Source: Diploscapter coronatus
Taxonomy: Eukaryota > Nematoda > Chromadorea > Rhabditida > Rhabditidae
Assembly (NCBI GenBank): GCA_964036155.1
Contig: OZ038423.1
Span: forward strand, 81,669,249-81,733,248
DNA length: 64,000 nucleotides
Reading direction: 5' to 3'
Part shown: positions 25,251-37,404 of the stretch, piece by piece
How the letters are laid out: every line of letters starts with the position of its first letter
Numbering within the stretch: the stretch's first letter is position 1
Program-made: the position numbers and the translations under genes
Notes under the pieces: model-generated
Told to the model about the DNA's origin: nothing
What the model saw: the letters and a program-made list of their open reading frames with translations, nothing else
Databases searched by the model: none

Positions 25251-27092
25251 CTTCAAAGTTAGAAATTTGAGAGAACTTACTAGAATATTTTAGATAGATG
25301 TTTCCCCGATGGATCTTCGTTAAGCAATATGATAGTTACTATACTTGTAAGCATTATTAATAACAAATTTTCATATTAACTAACAAAAGAAATGGAAAGG
25401 CCTGTTTTACCAACATATATCCTGAAAATATGCGCTGAGAAATCCTAAAGGAACGTTCTAAATAGTGAATCCTTCGATCTTAACATTATTTACATAAACG
25501 ATAACCATTTTTGCGTCGGATAGGAGGCACATGAATGTTACTTTGAATTTTTGAGAATAGAGCTCGGCTAATCGTGCTTTGGAGAGCCAAAATACCCCTT
25601 TTGCGTTATGTGCTTAGAAAGAGCAACTGTAAAATTAGGAATTGTTTTCTGAATAAACCTTGAGCAGTATACTTTTCTAACATAAGAAATGGGCTCACAT
25701 TAGAATAATTTAACTTTTCTACCAGGAAAGCATTAAAAAAACTTTCAGAAAATTTCTATGAATATTTCCTTATATGGACCATGCTTCCAAATAATTACCC
25801 TATTTTTCTTAGTTAGAGGATTGATCAAGGTAGTTTATGTACATATGCATGTAAAAGAAAAAAGAACAATTTTAGAAGAGAGACACTATTATATCATCGA
25901 CTAAGAAAGAATTAGTCAAAGTTATTAAAGTTACACCTCATGGTTCGAAGCAACTGCATGCGAATAGTATTTTCTCATCATGAGCCAAAAGACTGATCTG
26001 AAATTATGGTAAAATGTGAAAAGACGTTCTATGTGTATAGACAAAGTTTATACAGTTCACAACTGCTTAGTTTTTTCTTAGTTGAACTGGTTTATTCATT
26101 TTAATTTATCTATTCAAATGCATTCCGAAAATTTGTCAAATGTTCAATAAAAACATTGTTTTTATCCATTCTGTTCGAAGATAGCTGATATCAAAGTGTA
26201 GCATCTTGTTTTGTGAGATAAAACTCATGCATTACTGGTGCCAGAATGCAGTCTACATATACCAATTATCCTATTAAAATCATCTTGCTGATATCTGAAA
26301 ATTCGGACTAATTGTAATTGAAACAATACTACCTACAAAGTATTCATTTGAGTGAAGAAACTCCGTCGGAAAACAAACTAGTTTTAATAGACTAACGTGC
26401 CTATATTCTAATCATTAGTCGATTTCGATCATGCTTCGTACCGGATCCCGATTTTGGATCCAGAAAAGATCTGCAAATAATAATGTAGGGCTTCATTTTT
26501 GCGGAATTAACGCACATTCATTTGCATCAATTAAACTGACAAATATATCGCTCCTTTGCCAACCCTCACAATCAGGATTCCTGGATCACTCAAATCCGAT
26601 GATAATCGCAGCCAATTTGAATCTTCCATCATTTTGAAATCGATATTAAAAATATCTTTTGATGTCTGATAAACTGGATGTCCATAGTAATCAAGCGAAA
26701 AAGAATTATCAATTTATCATTGATAATCAGTGAAATATGGATTTTGGAAGAAGAAAATTAAGTTTTTCGGACTTTTATCGTTTTCGCATTTCTTGTTTTT
26801 CTTTCTCTAACTCTTTCTCGATATTTTCCTGCAACGCGATTAATCGTTGTGTCCTGTGTTTACGCCAGGTCTGATCGAAATTTCGATTTCGGTTTTAAAA
26901 AAAATTTAGGGATTCGGTTTCGGATTTGATTTCGGTTTCGAGATTTTTACGGTTTCGGCCAGGCCTGGTGCATATCCATGCAATCGGGCAGATTTTGGCA
27001 ATTGAGCGAGATAATTCTTCGTTTTCATCGAATACTTTTTTTCTAATTGATCGTGTTTCAGATTTTGGCTGGCTATCAGTCCTGTCAGTCCG
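25251..27092. other. intergenic region before eIF2A
   Basis: AT-rich, without a recognised gene. On the minus strand, 26430-26640 can be read as two short exons (about 45 residues, starting MEDSNWLRLSSDL) joined across a short intron; support is weak. An inverted-repeat remnant lies at 26865-26968. Confidence 0.4.
26865..26968. mobile_element. short inverted-repeat element, GATTTCGG-rich
   Basis: CCAGGTCTGATCGAAA at 26865 is an imperfect inverted copy of the right end TTTCGGCCAGGCCTGG (26953-26968). The interior repeats GATTTCGGTTTC. The structure suggests a small non-autonomous DNA element. No matching target duplication was seen. Confidence 0.5.
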
Positions 27093-30000
27093 ATGGCAAA
27101 CGATCTGATCTACGCAGGTGAGCTTCAAAACCGAATATTCTCTGGAGGAACCATGAATTCAGCAGACATCTCCTAAAATGAAATTTCGAATTTTTTAAAA
27201 ACATCGCAGAAAGTGATTTTTCCTGAAAATTACGTGAAAAAACTAAGAATTCTGGAGAGACGAATAAATTGAATTTAAGTGAGAAGCAGCGTGGGGTTCG
27301 GCCTGCGGAAAGGACTCGAAGGCCAGTCGATTTTCGAGGATTCCAGGTCTGTCACCAATTGCTGCAATAATTCATTCCTTTATTATTTTCTTTCGAAAAT
27401 TCAACCAATCCTGTAACGAGGCTAGACTAGAGCTAAGCTCCTTGTAGTTCCTACCCTCTTTTGGAAAATAGCATGAAAAAAGTGAGAACTATAAGGTTCC
27501 TGAGTTTTCAAAGAAAAAGCCATTTGAAAGAACGAGTCAGAATGCTTGGATTCAATGATTCAACGAAAATGATGATTGCAGCAATCCAAAGGACAATCCC
27601 TGCCAGGTCGTCAAATTCTCCAACAACGGCAAGCTGTTCGCCTACTGCGATGGACAGAAGTAAGCACTTTAAGTATTTTTCAAAACAGGCAAAAAAGAGG
27701 AGAAGAGCATTTCTTAATTGAATGTTAAATGTGCTAAATATGCTAAACGAATTAATGATCGATTGCAGAACTCGCGTCGTGGACACCCAGACTCAGCAGA
27801 TTCGGCACGAATTCGACCTGAAGAGGACCACTCACATCGTCTTTTCTCCGCTCGACACGCACCTCGTCACCTATCAGCCATATCAGATTTATGGGCCAAA
27901 GGTAGGAAGACGAGAATTCTGCAAGTCATCAACAGACTTCTCAAAACTTTTTTTTTTTTTTTTTTTAAATTCGCAGAAAAAGTAGTGTCATATCGTGTGA
28001 AAAAGCATGTTTTTTTTTTATCCCTCTCGGAAAGGTACACTATTTTCTGCAGGGACGATTTGCGGGTCACATTTTGAGAAGACTTCATCAGGCAATCAGT
28101 CACACAATGTTGTCTGTTTCAGACGAACGAGAATCAGAAGCCGGACCCAAACATGCGAGTGTTCTGTCTGAAGACTGGCGAGTGTCTCTCGACTATGATC
28201 GCGCAGAAGAAGGACACGTGGGAGCCGCAGTGGACTGCAGACGAGTCGATTGTCGCCAGGATGGCTGGAGGCGAAATCTTCTTCCACTACAAAGCCAACT
28301 TCACTGGTTTGTCTACAGTTCATTGCAATTCGTCTGGAGAATTTGAAGAATTCAATTAAATTGCTAAATGCCAAACTTCAGAGAAATCAGACTTGAAATA
28401 CACGATGAAAGGGATGGGCAACTTCGCGCTGTGTCCCTCCACTTCGGGCCTGCCTCATCTGGCCATCTACATTCCTGAACAAGGGGTAAGGAGTACACTC
28501 GAATGACTGCATAAATGCACTCTCCTTTCTCTTCTTCATTCACTGCATTTTGCATTTTCAGTCCGAACCGGGTCGTGTGCAGGTGCTGAGTCTGGAGGAG
28601 AAGTTCCCCGTGGTCTGCAGCAAGTCCATGTTCAAATTCGACAAAGCCACTCTCACCTGGAATCACAAAGGTTTGTCCTTGCTCTTGTCCTTGGCCGACT
28701 GGCCCGTTCATCTCACTGCTCACAACGCGTCCGTCTGTTTGCTGTTTGAGCAGTTCTTTCTGCAAAAATGACAATTTCTGTCTGTGCAGAAAAAAAAATC
28801 TTTTTCTGCACACTTCGACTGCTGTCTGCACAGACAGTAACTTCTCTTTTTGCAGAATTTCTTTTGCTTCTTAAAATATATGCATTTGAAGAAAAGGAAC
28901 TTAGTCAATAAGAAGCTTTTCGGAAAATATAACTCATTAAAAGGCTAGAACTAGGGCTAGGGTAAGGGTAAAGGCAGGTAGGGGTGGAATTATCAGTATC
29001 AAAATTTTGAGCACATTAAGAATTTAGCATTCCCAAACAAAATCATGCCTTCTTACCTTGTTTCTACACATCCAGTGGCTGCCAAAATGGTACCTGCCGC
29101 AATTTCAGTTAAATCAGTCTCAAAAGCAGGTAAACCAGACATGCAGCAATGCTATGTTTGGTTCCACAGTTTGGCCGCCACTGTGTCTATTTAGCAGCTC
29201 TATCTTCTTTCCAGAAGCACATTACTTCCACCTGTTTATCTTGTTTATGCAGAGAAGAATTTATATACTGATGTATGTGTATTTTAGGCTCTGCCCTGCT
29301 TGTGATGGCGAGTGTGGACGTCGACAAAACGAATCAGTCCTACTACGGCGAGCAGCAGCTCTTTCTCATGAATGTCCTGGTAAGCACATCATCTACATTA
29401 TCACACACATGCAATGCGATTCAAATGTTAACAGACTTGTCCTAAATATTACAAGCATTTATTCGTTATCATATCGCATTGTGTGTGATATGCTGAAGAG
29501 ATTATTATAAAAGGAAAAACAGACATAAGGCGCGTTCAGATATTGTTAGTTTTAGAACGAATATAGAAAATATCAGTTCGTGAAGAGCGCGTAGAGAAGC
29601 ACTGGTTTCCGTGCCTTCGCCACGAACAGCACTATTTCAATGTTCGTTATAGGACGCACAAAACCTGAGCCCACCCTGTGAATTGCATACAGTGCATATA
29701 ATGCATGTATTTGAAGTCGTTGTTAATTGAAATTAAAAAAGAAAACACAAGTTTCTTAATTCGTTCATTCATCTAAACAATCGACTTGTTGAATACGCCG
29801 GTCGGTCGATTGATAGATATATAGAGGGTAGGGTTAAGGACAGGTAGGGGATACATTTTAAATCAAAATGACCGCTACGTTGAGGTGCACATTTTGACAT
29901 CAGATGTATCCAATCATGTCCTAGCCCTATCCTTCCATATTCATTTTTCAATTAGCAGCTGCTCCACCTGTATTCAGATGGCTAGCTGTCAGATCGACTA

Positions 30001-32947
30001 ACCGGCGTATTCAGAGAGCCAAGCGATCCATTCATCTAGTCATTAATTCAGTCTGGCGATGCGTACATGGTTCCTTTGGCAAAGACAGGTCCCGTCTATG
30101 CAGCCAGATGGAATCCCAACGGCAAGGAGTTCGCAGTCTGTTACGGGTACATGCCGGCTAAGGTAGGGAAGCACACGCAGAGACAAAACAGGGAAAGCAC
30201 ATCTGCTGTCTAATTTGCTCTAGACACGCAGAATCATACAGAAAAAAACATGCAGAAGAATGCAATAAAGTTGTTGAAAACCATGAAACTATGCATTCAT
30301 GTCTTTCAAACATCCTCACCTACTACATTCCACGCCCACGTATATATTAGTAAACCCTCAGTCTGGACGAACTGGGAACCACGGCCTCTCGTGCCACGTG
30401 CATCATACGAAATAGCGTGGGAAAGGAAATTACGTCACCCAATACCCTACCCTAGTCGTATAGTATTTCACATTGCATTTGGTGCACGTGGGTTCGCGGT
30501 TACCAAATACCCAATATTCCCTTTCTGCTCAAGACAAATGCATACGAGTACGAGAGTGGGTGTGGAATGGAGTGAATTACAAAAGACAATCCTTATTACT
30601 GTTTGCATTAATGAGAATCTATTGCAGATGACGATGTACAACACGAAGGGAGAGCCCATCTTCGACACTGCAGAAGGGCCCCGCAACGACCTGCACTACA
30701 ACGCATTCGGCAACATTCTCCTGGTCTGTGGATTCGGCAATTTGGCCAGGGGAAAGATGGAGTTCTGGGATGTCGAGAAGAAGAAGGAAATCGTATCGGT
30801 TAGTTCGAATTCTCTGCTCTCTGCAATGTTTCTCAGTTTTTCATACAGCGGCTTCTTGAATAGTTCATCCACTAATCTAACTAGGCTAGTTTAGAGTAAG
30901 GCCAGATAGGTTCAACAACCAAAATAACATAGGATCTATCAAATCCTACCTCTAGCCCTATACCGTAAGTCTTGACTTGATGACGTAACGGTGAATGAAC
31001 TTTACAAACGGATGAATGAGGTGAATTTTACAGATGGATGAACTATACCAGAAGCCCTATAAGACTTATTCAATGCAGTTTTTTCAACTGTAAAGTTGTA
31101 TATCTGTACGGCGTATTCAAGAAGTTCATAGACATGACGAATTGCAGATCGACGTGCCAAACACGACGATGTTCGAGTGGGCCCCTGATGGAGAGCACTT
31201 CATCACGGCCACAACTGCACCGCGACTGCGCATCGACAACTGCTACAGACTTTGGCACTATTCGGGCAAGATGATCTACGAGAAGACGTTCGATTCGCCC
31301 AAGGAGGAACTCTGGCAGGTCTGTCCAATCACTGCTTCTTGTGGGCAGAATCTTTCTGCACATGGACTCAATTGTCCGTCTTCATTTTGTCTGCATTCTG
31401 TATACTTTGTCCCTTTTTCTGTAATTTATTATCTGTCAATTCCTCTATTTGACAGCGTCTGTCTTCTAGTGTTTGACAATGTCTCTATCTTCTTCTGCTT
31501 GTCATTGTCTGTCTCTGCTTCCCCTCTGCATTGCAGACTCGCCCACTCATTCCAAACTTTCTCGTTGCATATACCCTTACTTTATTCATATCTATCTTCT
31601 CTTGCTTCTCAGTCTACAATATCTGTATCTGTCTATTCCTTCCACTTCATGTGATAATGAATAAAAACCATAAAAAATGTGCATTTTCAGGTGGCCTTCT
31701 GTCCGAATCCCAGCTACCAGAAGTTCGAGGTCCGCGAGCTCACCAAATTCGATCGTCTGCAGTCCGGCCTGCCCATCAAGAAGAAGGTATGCATATACAT
31801 TCTACACATTCTGCACTCAAATGAGTTTCGTAGTTTGAAATGTCGTCACATTTATCTTTTTTCGTGAAAATGTGACCGATTTTACATGCAGCGACATTGT
31901 CAGATAAGCTGGCCTAGGCAAAACTTTAGCCAGATTGTCTATGCGCACTCCCCTCTAAGTTTTAGTAAAGATAAAGTATATAGAAAATAATTTCTTGTCG
32001 AGTGATTGCGCAGTACCCACTGCTTTTCCAAAGAGATGATAACACTTGTCATCACTCGTGTATTTTTCTTTAGTCTGAATGGTTGTCTGCCTAGTCTGCC
32101 TAGATCTGCAGATAAACAATGAATTGCCTATTTGTGTTTCAGGACGCCTCTCACCCCCTCAACAACGTGCCTGCAGGAGCGATCCGTCAACAGGCCGCTT
32201 ACGTTCCTCCTCATTTGAGAAACAAGAGTGCAGGTGGGTGAACATTTATGATAAGGGGTTCTCTGTATTCCACTATTTTATACTCAGCTCCCACACCATT
32301 TAATCTACATCCACTTATCCTTTTCACCTAACTTTCTCCTATTCTCTCCTCAAAAGGTGTATGTGGAATACAAAAAAAATGACAAGGACTTGTGTTGAAG
32401 AGAAATAATGAGCGAATTTCAGCACAGCGAGCGGTCATCATGGAGTCTGCCGCGCCCACTGCAATCAAACCACAACAGAACCAGCAGACTCAGCAGGTCA
32501 ATGAGAAGGACAGGAAGATCAGACAGCTCGAGACTAAGCTCAACGACATTCTCAAACTCAAGGTGAGCAGAAAATGGGAGAACATCGAGGGTGGCTTATT
32601 GTAAAAGACATACACTTCTGAAGATGTATGATTCCATAAGAGGGATAAGGCAGGGTAGGCTATGTTCGGTATCAAAATATTGAGTGGGACATTTCTAGAC
32701 AATTGGACAAATATAAACCTACCCAACCCTATTCTTACCTTTTTCCCTGTTCCTTATTCAGCAGGTGTATGTCTTTTTCAAGAATCCTCGAGAATATTCA
32801 AAGATTGGTTGCAAGGAATGGAATGAGATGGAGTTATTTAAGGAGAAGCAGAAGAAGGGCGATATTCTGCAGAAGAACCAGCTCGAGAAGATCAACAAGG
32901 AAGCAGAACTGCAGGATGAACTCGAGAAGCTCAAATTGCTGTCGTGA
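27093..32947 (+). CDS. eif-2A: eukaryotic translation initiation factor 2A
   Basis: Fifteen exons (27093-27117, 27280-27346, 27582-27659, 27769-27901, 28123-28306, 28382-28485, 28562-28670, 29288-29379, 30052-30162, 30628-30798, 31148-31318, 31691-31786, 32143-32233, 32423-32562, 32843-32947) join in phase to about 558 residues. The protein follows eIF2A along its length: FSNNGKLFAY, the ASVDVDKTNQSYYGEQQL segment, YGYMPAKMTMYN, GFGNLARGKMEFWDV, WAPDGEHFITATTAPRLR and, at the C-terminus, LQKNQLEKINKEAELQDELE. The N-terminal about 430 residues form a WD-type beta-propeller; the C-terminal helices bind other factors. eIF2A is a cytoplasmic, ribosome-associated single-chain factor that can deliver initiator tRNA; it is distinct from the eIF2 alpha subunit. 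Codon use is more G+C-rich than in neighbouring genes, suggesting strong expression. The short first exon is the least certain part. Several introns carry inserted elements. Confidence 0.95.
28944..29041. repeat. GGGTAGG-core repeat remnant in eIF2A intron 7
   Basis: The sequence AACTAGGGCTAGGGTAAGGG, followed by AGGTAGGGG and then TATCAAAATTTTGA, resembles the cores of the elements at 29791-30012, 32603-32777 and 53410-53517. No paired terminal repeat was identified here, so it may be a fragment. The same intron also has nested inverted repeats around 28760-28855 (GTCTGTGCAGAAA and TCTGCACAGAC). Confidence 0.5.
29791..30012. mobile_element. MITE in eIF2A intron 8
   Basis: The left end GAATACGCCGGTCGGTCGA (29791-29809) is an imperfect inverted copy of the right end TCGACTAACCGGCGTATTC (29994-30012). 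A second inner inverted repeat pairs GAGGGTAGGGTTAAGGACA with TGTCCTAGCCCTATCCT. About 220 bp, non-coding, wholly within the intron between 29379 and 30052. A further GGCGTATTC copy lies near 31103 in intron 10. Confidence 0.75.
30885..31110. mobile_element. degenerate MITE copy in eIF2A intron 10
   Basis: Paired AGGCTAG/TAGAGTAAGGCCAG and CCTACCTCTAGCCCTATACC motifs are inverted relative to each other. The flanking GATGAACTTTACAAACGGATG segment is related to the flank of the element at 53.4-53.6 kb. Ends are approximate. Confidence 0.45.
32603..32777. mobile_element. MITE in eIF2A intron 14
   Basis: AAAAGACATACACTTCTG (32603-32620) is an imperfect inverted repeat of CAGGTGTATGTCTTTT (32762-32777). 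The interior pairs AAGGCAGGGTAGGCTATG with the CTACCCAACCCTATTCTTACC region. About 175 bp, non-coding, fully inside intron 14 (32563-32842). Same core type as the element in intron 8. Confidence 0.7.
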
Positions 32948-34428
32948 AGATGAAGGTGAAGAATTAGAGTGACTGCACTGCAGTTGCAGTCTTATTCATC
33001 AAAAATCTGGATTGGAAAATGCAAGTCAGATCTCAAAATTCATTTTTTTGTTTCGTTTCTTCGGTTGGTCATTTCAGTAGGCAAGCATTATGGCAATTGT
33101 GATTCGCTTGTAACATTTTCTATCTGGGTATTCATCATTTTACCAGACGCTGGGACGTTTTCCACCGCAAATATCCCTTATACGGTGAACTATTCCAGTC
33201 AGTTTTGAATTACTAGAATTACTATCCGCAATAATGGGACGAGAGAGATGATGTGAAGTGTTTGCGGTGGAAAGCGTGCCAAGTCTGCATTTTATTGTCT
33301 TTTCTTAAATTTTTCAATTTATCATTTTATTCCGTGAGAATTCATCCAGTTCTGTCTCAAATTTCGAAAACTCAGATTCTGCAGAATGACTTCCCTGTGG
33401 TCGTCTCCACTCTTTCCATCCACTTGTAAACTAATCCCACTTTTTTCTTCATTTCTCCTACCTTTCTTCCATAATCACTCCTGAAAAGTTGGGTGCGGGA
33501 TTACAAATGTGTGTAATGTATGTGTCGAGTAGATGGAGATCACAAAAGACCGTACAATGTAGAGCTTTGAAGAAGATTGCAAGAATTGGATGAATTTCTC
33601 GTGTTTCTCATGATGCTTTGATTTTCTTATTGCTAAAGTTTCTATAGTTTGTCTGCAACATTTGTTCATGTGCAGATTCTCTGGTTTCGAGTCAATTCTT
33701 ATGGTACTTCTCCATTCTTTCTCTATACAACCACTCATTTTGAGAATTGATAATATCATGATAGGTTTTGCAATTTTCTTATCAACGCTGAAAAGTACTG
33801 TTATTTCATTCTCTTAGATACAAATTCGTTCGTTTGAGGAGAGCATATTTATTATGTCCTGTATTTCCCATCAAATTTTCATCTATCATCTAACGAGACA
33901 ATATGCAACGGAGAGAAGGTGAACATTTTACTAAATGATCCACTGATGCTTAAAAACTACCACTACCCGTCTCTTGCCAGTTACTCGCCGTCTTTCGCTA
34001 GAAGTATGGAGGAAAGAAGAAGATAAATAGCGTGTGAATATAGAAGAGTAATAAGAAACGAGAAAAATGAAAAGGAGCGGAAATTTGGTGGGAAATACAG
34101 GGTACTTTGTCCTTGTGGATCCAGATTTAGTGCAGCTTTCACGATGTGCACGCTCATTTTAGTCTGGACCAGTCAGACATTCATAAATTGAGTTTTTCTC
34201 AAGATTTTATTGATTTTTAATTCAAAGCCTTAGATCCAAAGCTCGGAAGATTGGAGCAGTTTTGTCGGTCTGTTAAATTGAAGATTCGTTCTTTCAGAAA
34301 ATAAATAAATTTTAAAAGAAACGATGAAGATCACTTCTGTGCTTATCGAAGTATCATGCTAGTATATACAAAGCTATATTACCAGCTCCAATGTGTTAAC
34401 TATTAATTTTCTATCATTATAACTAGAG
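32948..34428. other. eIF2A 3' region and intergenic DNA
   Basis: No coding exon seen. The first few hundred bases are probably 3' UTR. At 33150-33285 a pair CGTTTTCCACCGCAAATA and TTTGCGGTGGAAAGCGTG forms an inverted repeat about 110 bp apart, perhaps a small element. Confidence 0.4.
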
Positions 34429-35170
34429 AGTTCAAGCCCCGCCCACTTAGTGCAGACAAAGTCAAGAAAGACAACTTCGTCAAAATTTTCAAAAAATTTA
34501 GAAATTTTGCGAAGTGATTTTTTTCTGATTTTTCTTTTTTCACTATTAGATGAGCCTAGGGAACAGTTTTGCTTCCGAACCATGTCCCCGAAACTTGAAT
34601 TGAGCCGGTAAAAATGTGCAATGAAATTTTTAAATCGTTCGTTCGAGCTTCATAGGCCGTGCTCATCATTTCTTCAAGCTGAATATGAAAGGAGTCTTTT
34701 TTGGTTATTTTGAGCAAAAATCCCATAAAATTTGGTCAAGATATGCCCAAAAATCATTGTTTTTGCTGAACTAACGCAATACAAAGCTATTTGACACGTT
34801 TCATGGATTTTTGCGCTCAAATTGCAGAATGGGCGTGGCCTATCATTTTGGAAATGATAAAAACTCATAGAAATTTCAGAATGTTCCAGAAACAAGCAAA
34901 GAAATTCGAAAAACGTCCTTATAAAGCCATTTCCTCGTTGAAATAGCCTCGTCTCTATTGACTGCAAAAGGAGGGCACGCTTTTCGCTTGACGGAAATTT
35001 GCTCACAAAAAGGGGCTTCGGACCGTCGTCTTTAAAAATTCATATCTTTGGTTACACTGATCCATTTTTCATGCGGTTTTTTGCTATAAGCTTGCCAATC
35101 CCCGCAGATTAATAGAAAAATACTTTTGTGGCTTTGTCTTCACAACGAGAGTTTCACTTGCGTCCTCTAA
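34429..35170. repeat. dispersed repeat, copy A
   Basis: About 740 bp that align by eye with 48775-49327: both contain GACAAAGTCAAG, AATTTTCAAAAAATTTA, CACTATTAGAT, ATCGTTCGTTC-type, CTATCATTTTGG and ATAAGCTTGC segments in the same order. Copy A has about 180 bp (roughly 34650-34830) that copy B lacks. It has no long open frame and no matched terminal repeats that I could see, so the class is unknown. Confidence 0.65.
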
Positions 35171-35619
35171 TTCACGATGCTAGCTTCCCCCTATCCTTTC
35201 ATTCCTTCGTCTCATTTACATACTTGATTCAATGCATACATGTCGTGGGCTATTCTTTATGGTTTCTTTCCCTTCCAGTCTACTATTTTTCGTCCCTTTC
35301 CCCATTTCAATCAAAGAATCATTGCCTTCTTATTGTCCTTCCCAAGATTCGGTTTCCTAAAATCTATCATTTTACATTTCTCAGAAACATTTACAATGGC
35401 GTCGATTTTTCATCTCGTTTCGTAATGGTAATTACCGAAAAGAAATTTCAGCAGACTTGCAACTTTTCGAACCGCAGCTAACCGCATGAAACGAGACAGT
35501 ATGCCTAGGGACAACCAAGCCCCGCCCACTTTACTAGATGCAAATGTTGATTTAATCGAGGAGGCCCCCAATTATTTTATTACTTTAGTTTTTCATAATT
35601 GAATGATAATTACTAAAGG

Positions 35620-35842
35620 ATCCGATTCATTCAAAAGGGGTTTTATATTAAAAAAGAAAAGCGGAGGTTGTTTTATTCATGAAAAGCGCTCTATTTGTAT
35701 CCAAGAGTGATTCCCACGAAAGGAGATCAATAAAAAAGATCAACCAATATTTTTTAAAATCTCGACGTCCGTTGCTCGTACATCACCCAGGTAAAAATAT
35801 TTAGTGACTGATTCCATATTTGAGGGACTTTCACCTGCGAAT
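35620..35842. mobile_element. left arm of a foldback element (disrupted copy)
   Basis: From TTCAAAAGGGGTTTTATATT to TTTCACCTGCGAAT this matches the left arm of the foldback element at 55227-56064 with few differences. The other side of this copy resumes at 37405 after an LTR element. Only the outermost about 45 bp of the right arm are left, so this is a deletion derivative that later received the LTR element. Confidence 0.75.
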
Positions 35843-36073
35843 TGTCATACCCCATATTAGCCTATAGACTTTGTCTGATCAAGAACGTAGACATTCTATT
35901 ATTTACAATCCCAATAGAAAAGTGATAAGAGATACAATCGCATCAGACCACCTTAGCTTGTAAATTCCTCTCAGTATAAAAGCCTCTGTTATGTGATAAA
36001 CCTTGCGCTTGTAGTAATAAAGATGTAGCGACAGGAGCACATTCTATATTCCCGTCCTTCCTTGAAGGCGACA
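35843..36073. repeat. 5' LTR (231 bp)
   Basis: Direct repeat of 37126-37404. It lacks 48 nt present in the 3' LTR, at a point where CCCG flanks the missing block on both sides. It contains AGTATAAAAGCC and AATAAAG, likely promoter and polyadenylation signals. Confidence 0.85.
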
Positions 36074-37125
36074 TGGAGGTCCTAAGGAAAGAACCAGCGA
36101 CATGGTATTCAGAGGCCTATTCACTGAGACTGTAGCACCTGAACTTCATTCCAGTAGAAGGGAAAGCCCTGTCGCAGAAGACCAACCCAATCTATTCCCC
36201 CAAAGGAATCCACTGCAAGTCGCCCCAGACAGCATCGTAAGCAAATTTACAACAACTAATCGGCCCCATTTTCTCTGAGTCGCCTCAACGCGAAGAGACG
36301 AACCCATGGCCGATCATTGAAGAAAATTCAAAATCCCTATTCGAAATTCACCTCATCATAGCCAAATACTCAATTCGACACTTATCCTTTCTACCCCCTT
36401 CAACGCAAAATTCGATGTATTCGACAGCTACGAAGCTGAATGATGATGGAACCACAATTGATGAATTATTCACTGCAAGTGAAGAAAAGCAGAAATTCAA
36501 TTGAAACTTCAAAAAGAAGAAATGGATTAAATTTATTGAAAAATTCACAAAAATTTCTGCAAGTTGGTATCCCATCCTAAATTAATGAAGCACTCATACG
36601 ACGACATTCAAATGACAACTACACGGTAATCTCTACGATGATCAACCACTATGTTGGCTGATGGTTAGCAATGTTCGAGATGATGGATTTATGACAATGA
36701 AAAAGACGACGAATGATGATTTATAAAATGGTCAATTATTTAAAAATGAAATGAAATATTGAACCAAGAGACTCAGGAAATGTCTCATATTGATTTTTTT
36801 TTCCGTCGATCAAATCAGTCAAACCTCAATCTCACATTTGTTGTTCTCATAACTACATTTTTTTTCTTGATTATTCGTTTAGAAAACCTCAATTTAAAAA
36901 GAAATTTCTCAATTATTTGTATTGAAATTGCACGACTTCAAAGTCGGTATCGCACATTTTGCTGTAAATTCTCTTGAATGACTGTTCTGGCATTGTATTT
37001 TTTTTGGTAATTTTGCAACTTTCTTTTGTAGTTTTTACGTAAGATTCAACATCTATTTTCAAAAATGTACTCTCTCATCCTACCGAAGTCTGCGAGTGAG
37101 GACACTCGCTCCCGAACAAGGAGGA

Positions 37126-37404
37126 TGTCATACCCCATATTAGCCTATAGACTTTGTCTGATCAAGAACGTAGACATTCTATTATTTACAATCCCAATAG
37201 AAAAGTGATAAGAGATACAATCGCATCAGACCACCTTAGCTTGTAAATTCCTCTCAGTATAAAAGCCTCTGTTATGTGATAAACCTTGCGCTTGTAGTAA
37301 TAAAGATGTAGCGACAGGAGCACATTCTATATTCCCGGCCCCATCGAACAACGTAGCCCTACAAGGAAGACGGGCGAAAGACCCGTACTTCCTTGAAGGC
37401 GACA
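37126..37404. repeat. 3' LTR (279 bp)
   Basis: Full-length copy of the LTR, starting TGTCATACC and ending GGCGACA, followed by the GAAT target duplication and then the right end of the host foldback element. Confidence 0.85.

Larger units (their letters stand above)
35843..37404. mobile_element. non-autonomous LTR retrotransposon
   Basis: Two direct repeats start TGTCATACCCCATATTAGCC and end CTTGAAGGCGACA: 5' LTR 35843-36073 and 3' LTR 37126-37404. They begin TG and end CA and are nearly identical apart from one 48-nt gap. The element is flanked by the 4-bp duplication GAAT (35839-35842 and 37405-37408). Directly after the 5' LTR is TGGAGGTCCTAAGG, a plausible tRNA primer-binding site. A purine-rich AACAAGGAGGA stands before the 3' LTR. 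The internal 1.05 kb holds no gag/pol domain that I can recognise, so it needs proteins in trans (TRIM-like). LTR ends and duplication size allow a BEL/Pao or Gypsy parent; I cannot decide. Confidence 0.85.

Noticed and set aside
28944..29000. GGGCTAGGGTAAGGG as interstitial telomere repeat
   Set aside because: The nematode telomere unit is TTAGGC; these are irregular and belong to inverted-repeat elements.
30250..30894. 214-residue open frame reading through eIF2A intron 9
   Set aside because: Only the part from 30628 to 30798 matches eIF2A; the rest is intron read-through with good splice sites at both ends.
31142..31654. 170-residue open frame beyond eIF2A exon 11
   Set aside because: Similarity to eIF2A ends at the GTCTGT donor at 31319 and resumes at 31691.
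35128..35481. 117-residue plus-strand open frame
   Set aside because: Starts inside the dispersed repeat and continues into AT-rich DNA; no start context or homology.
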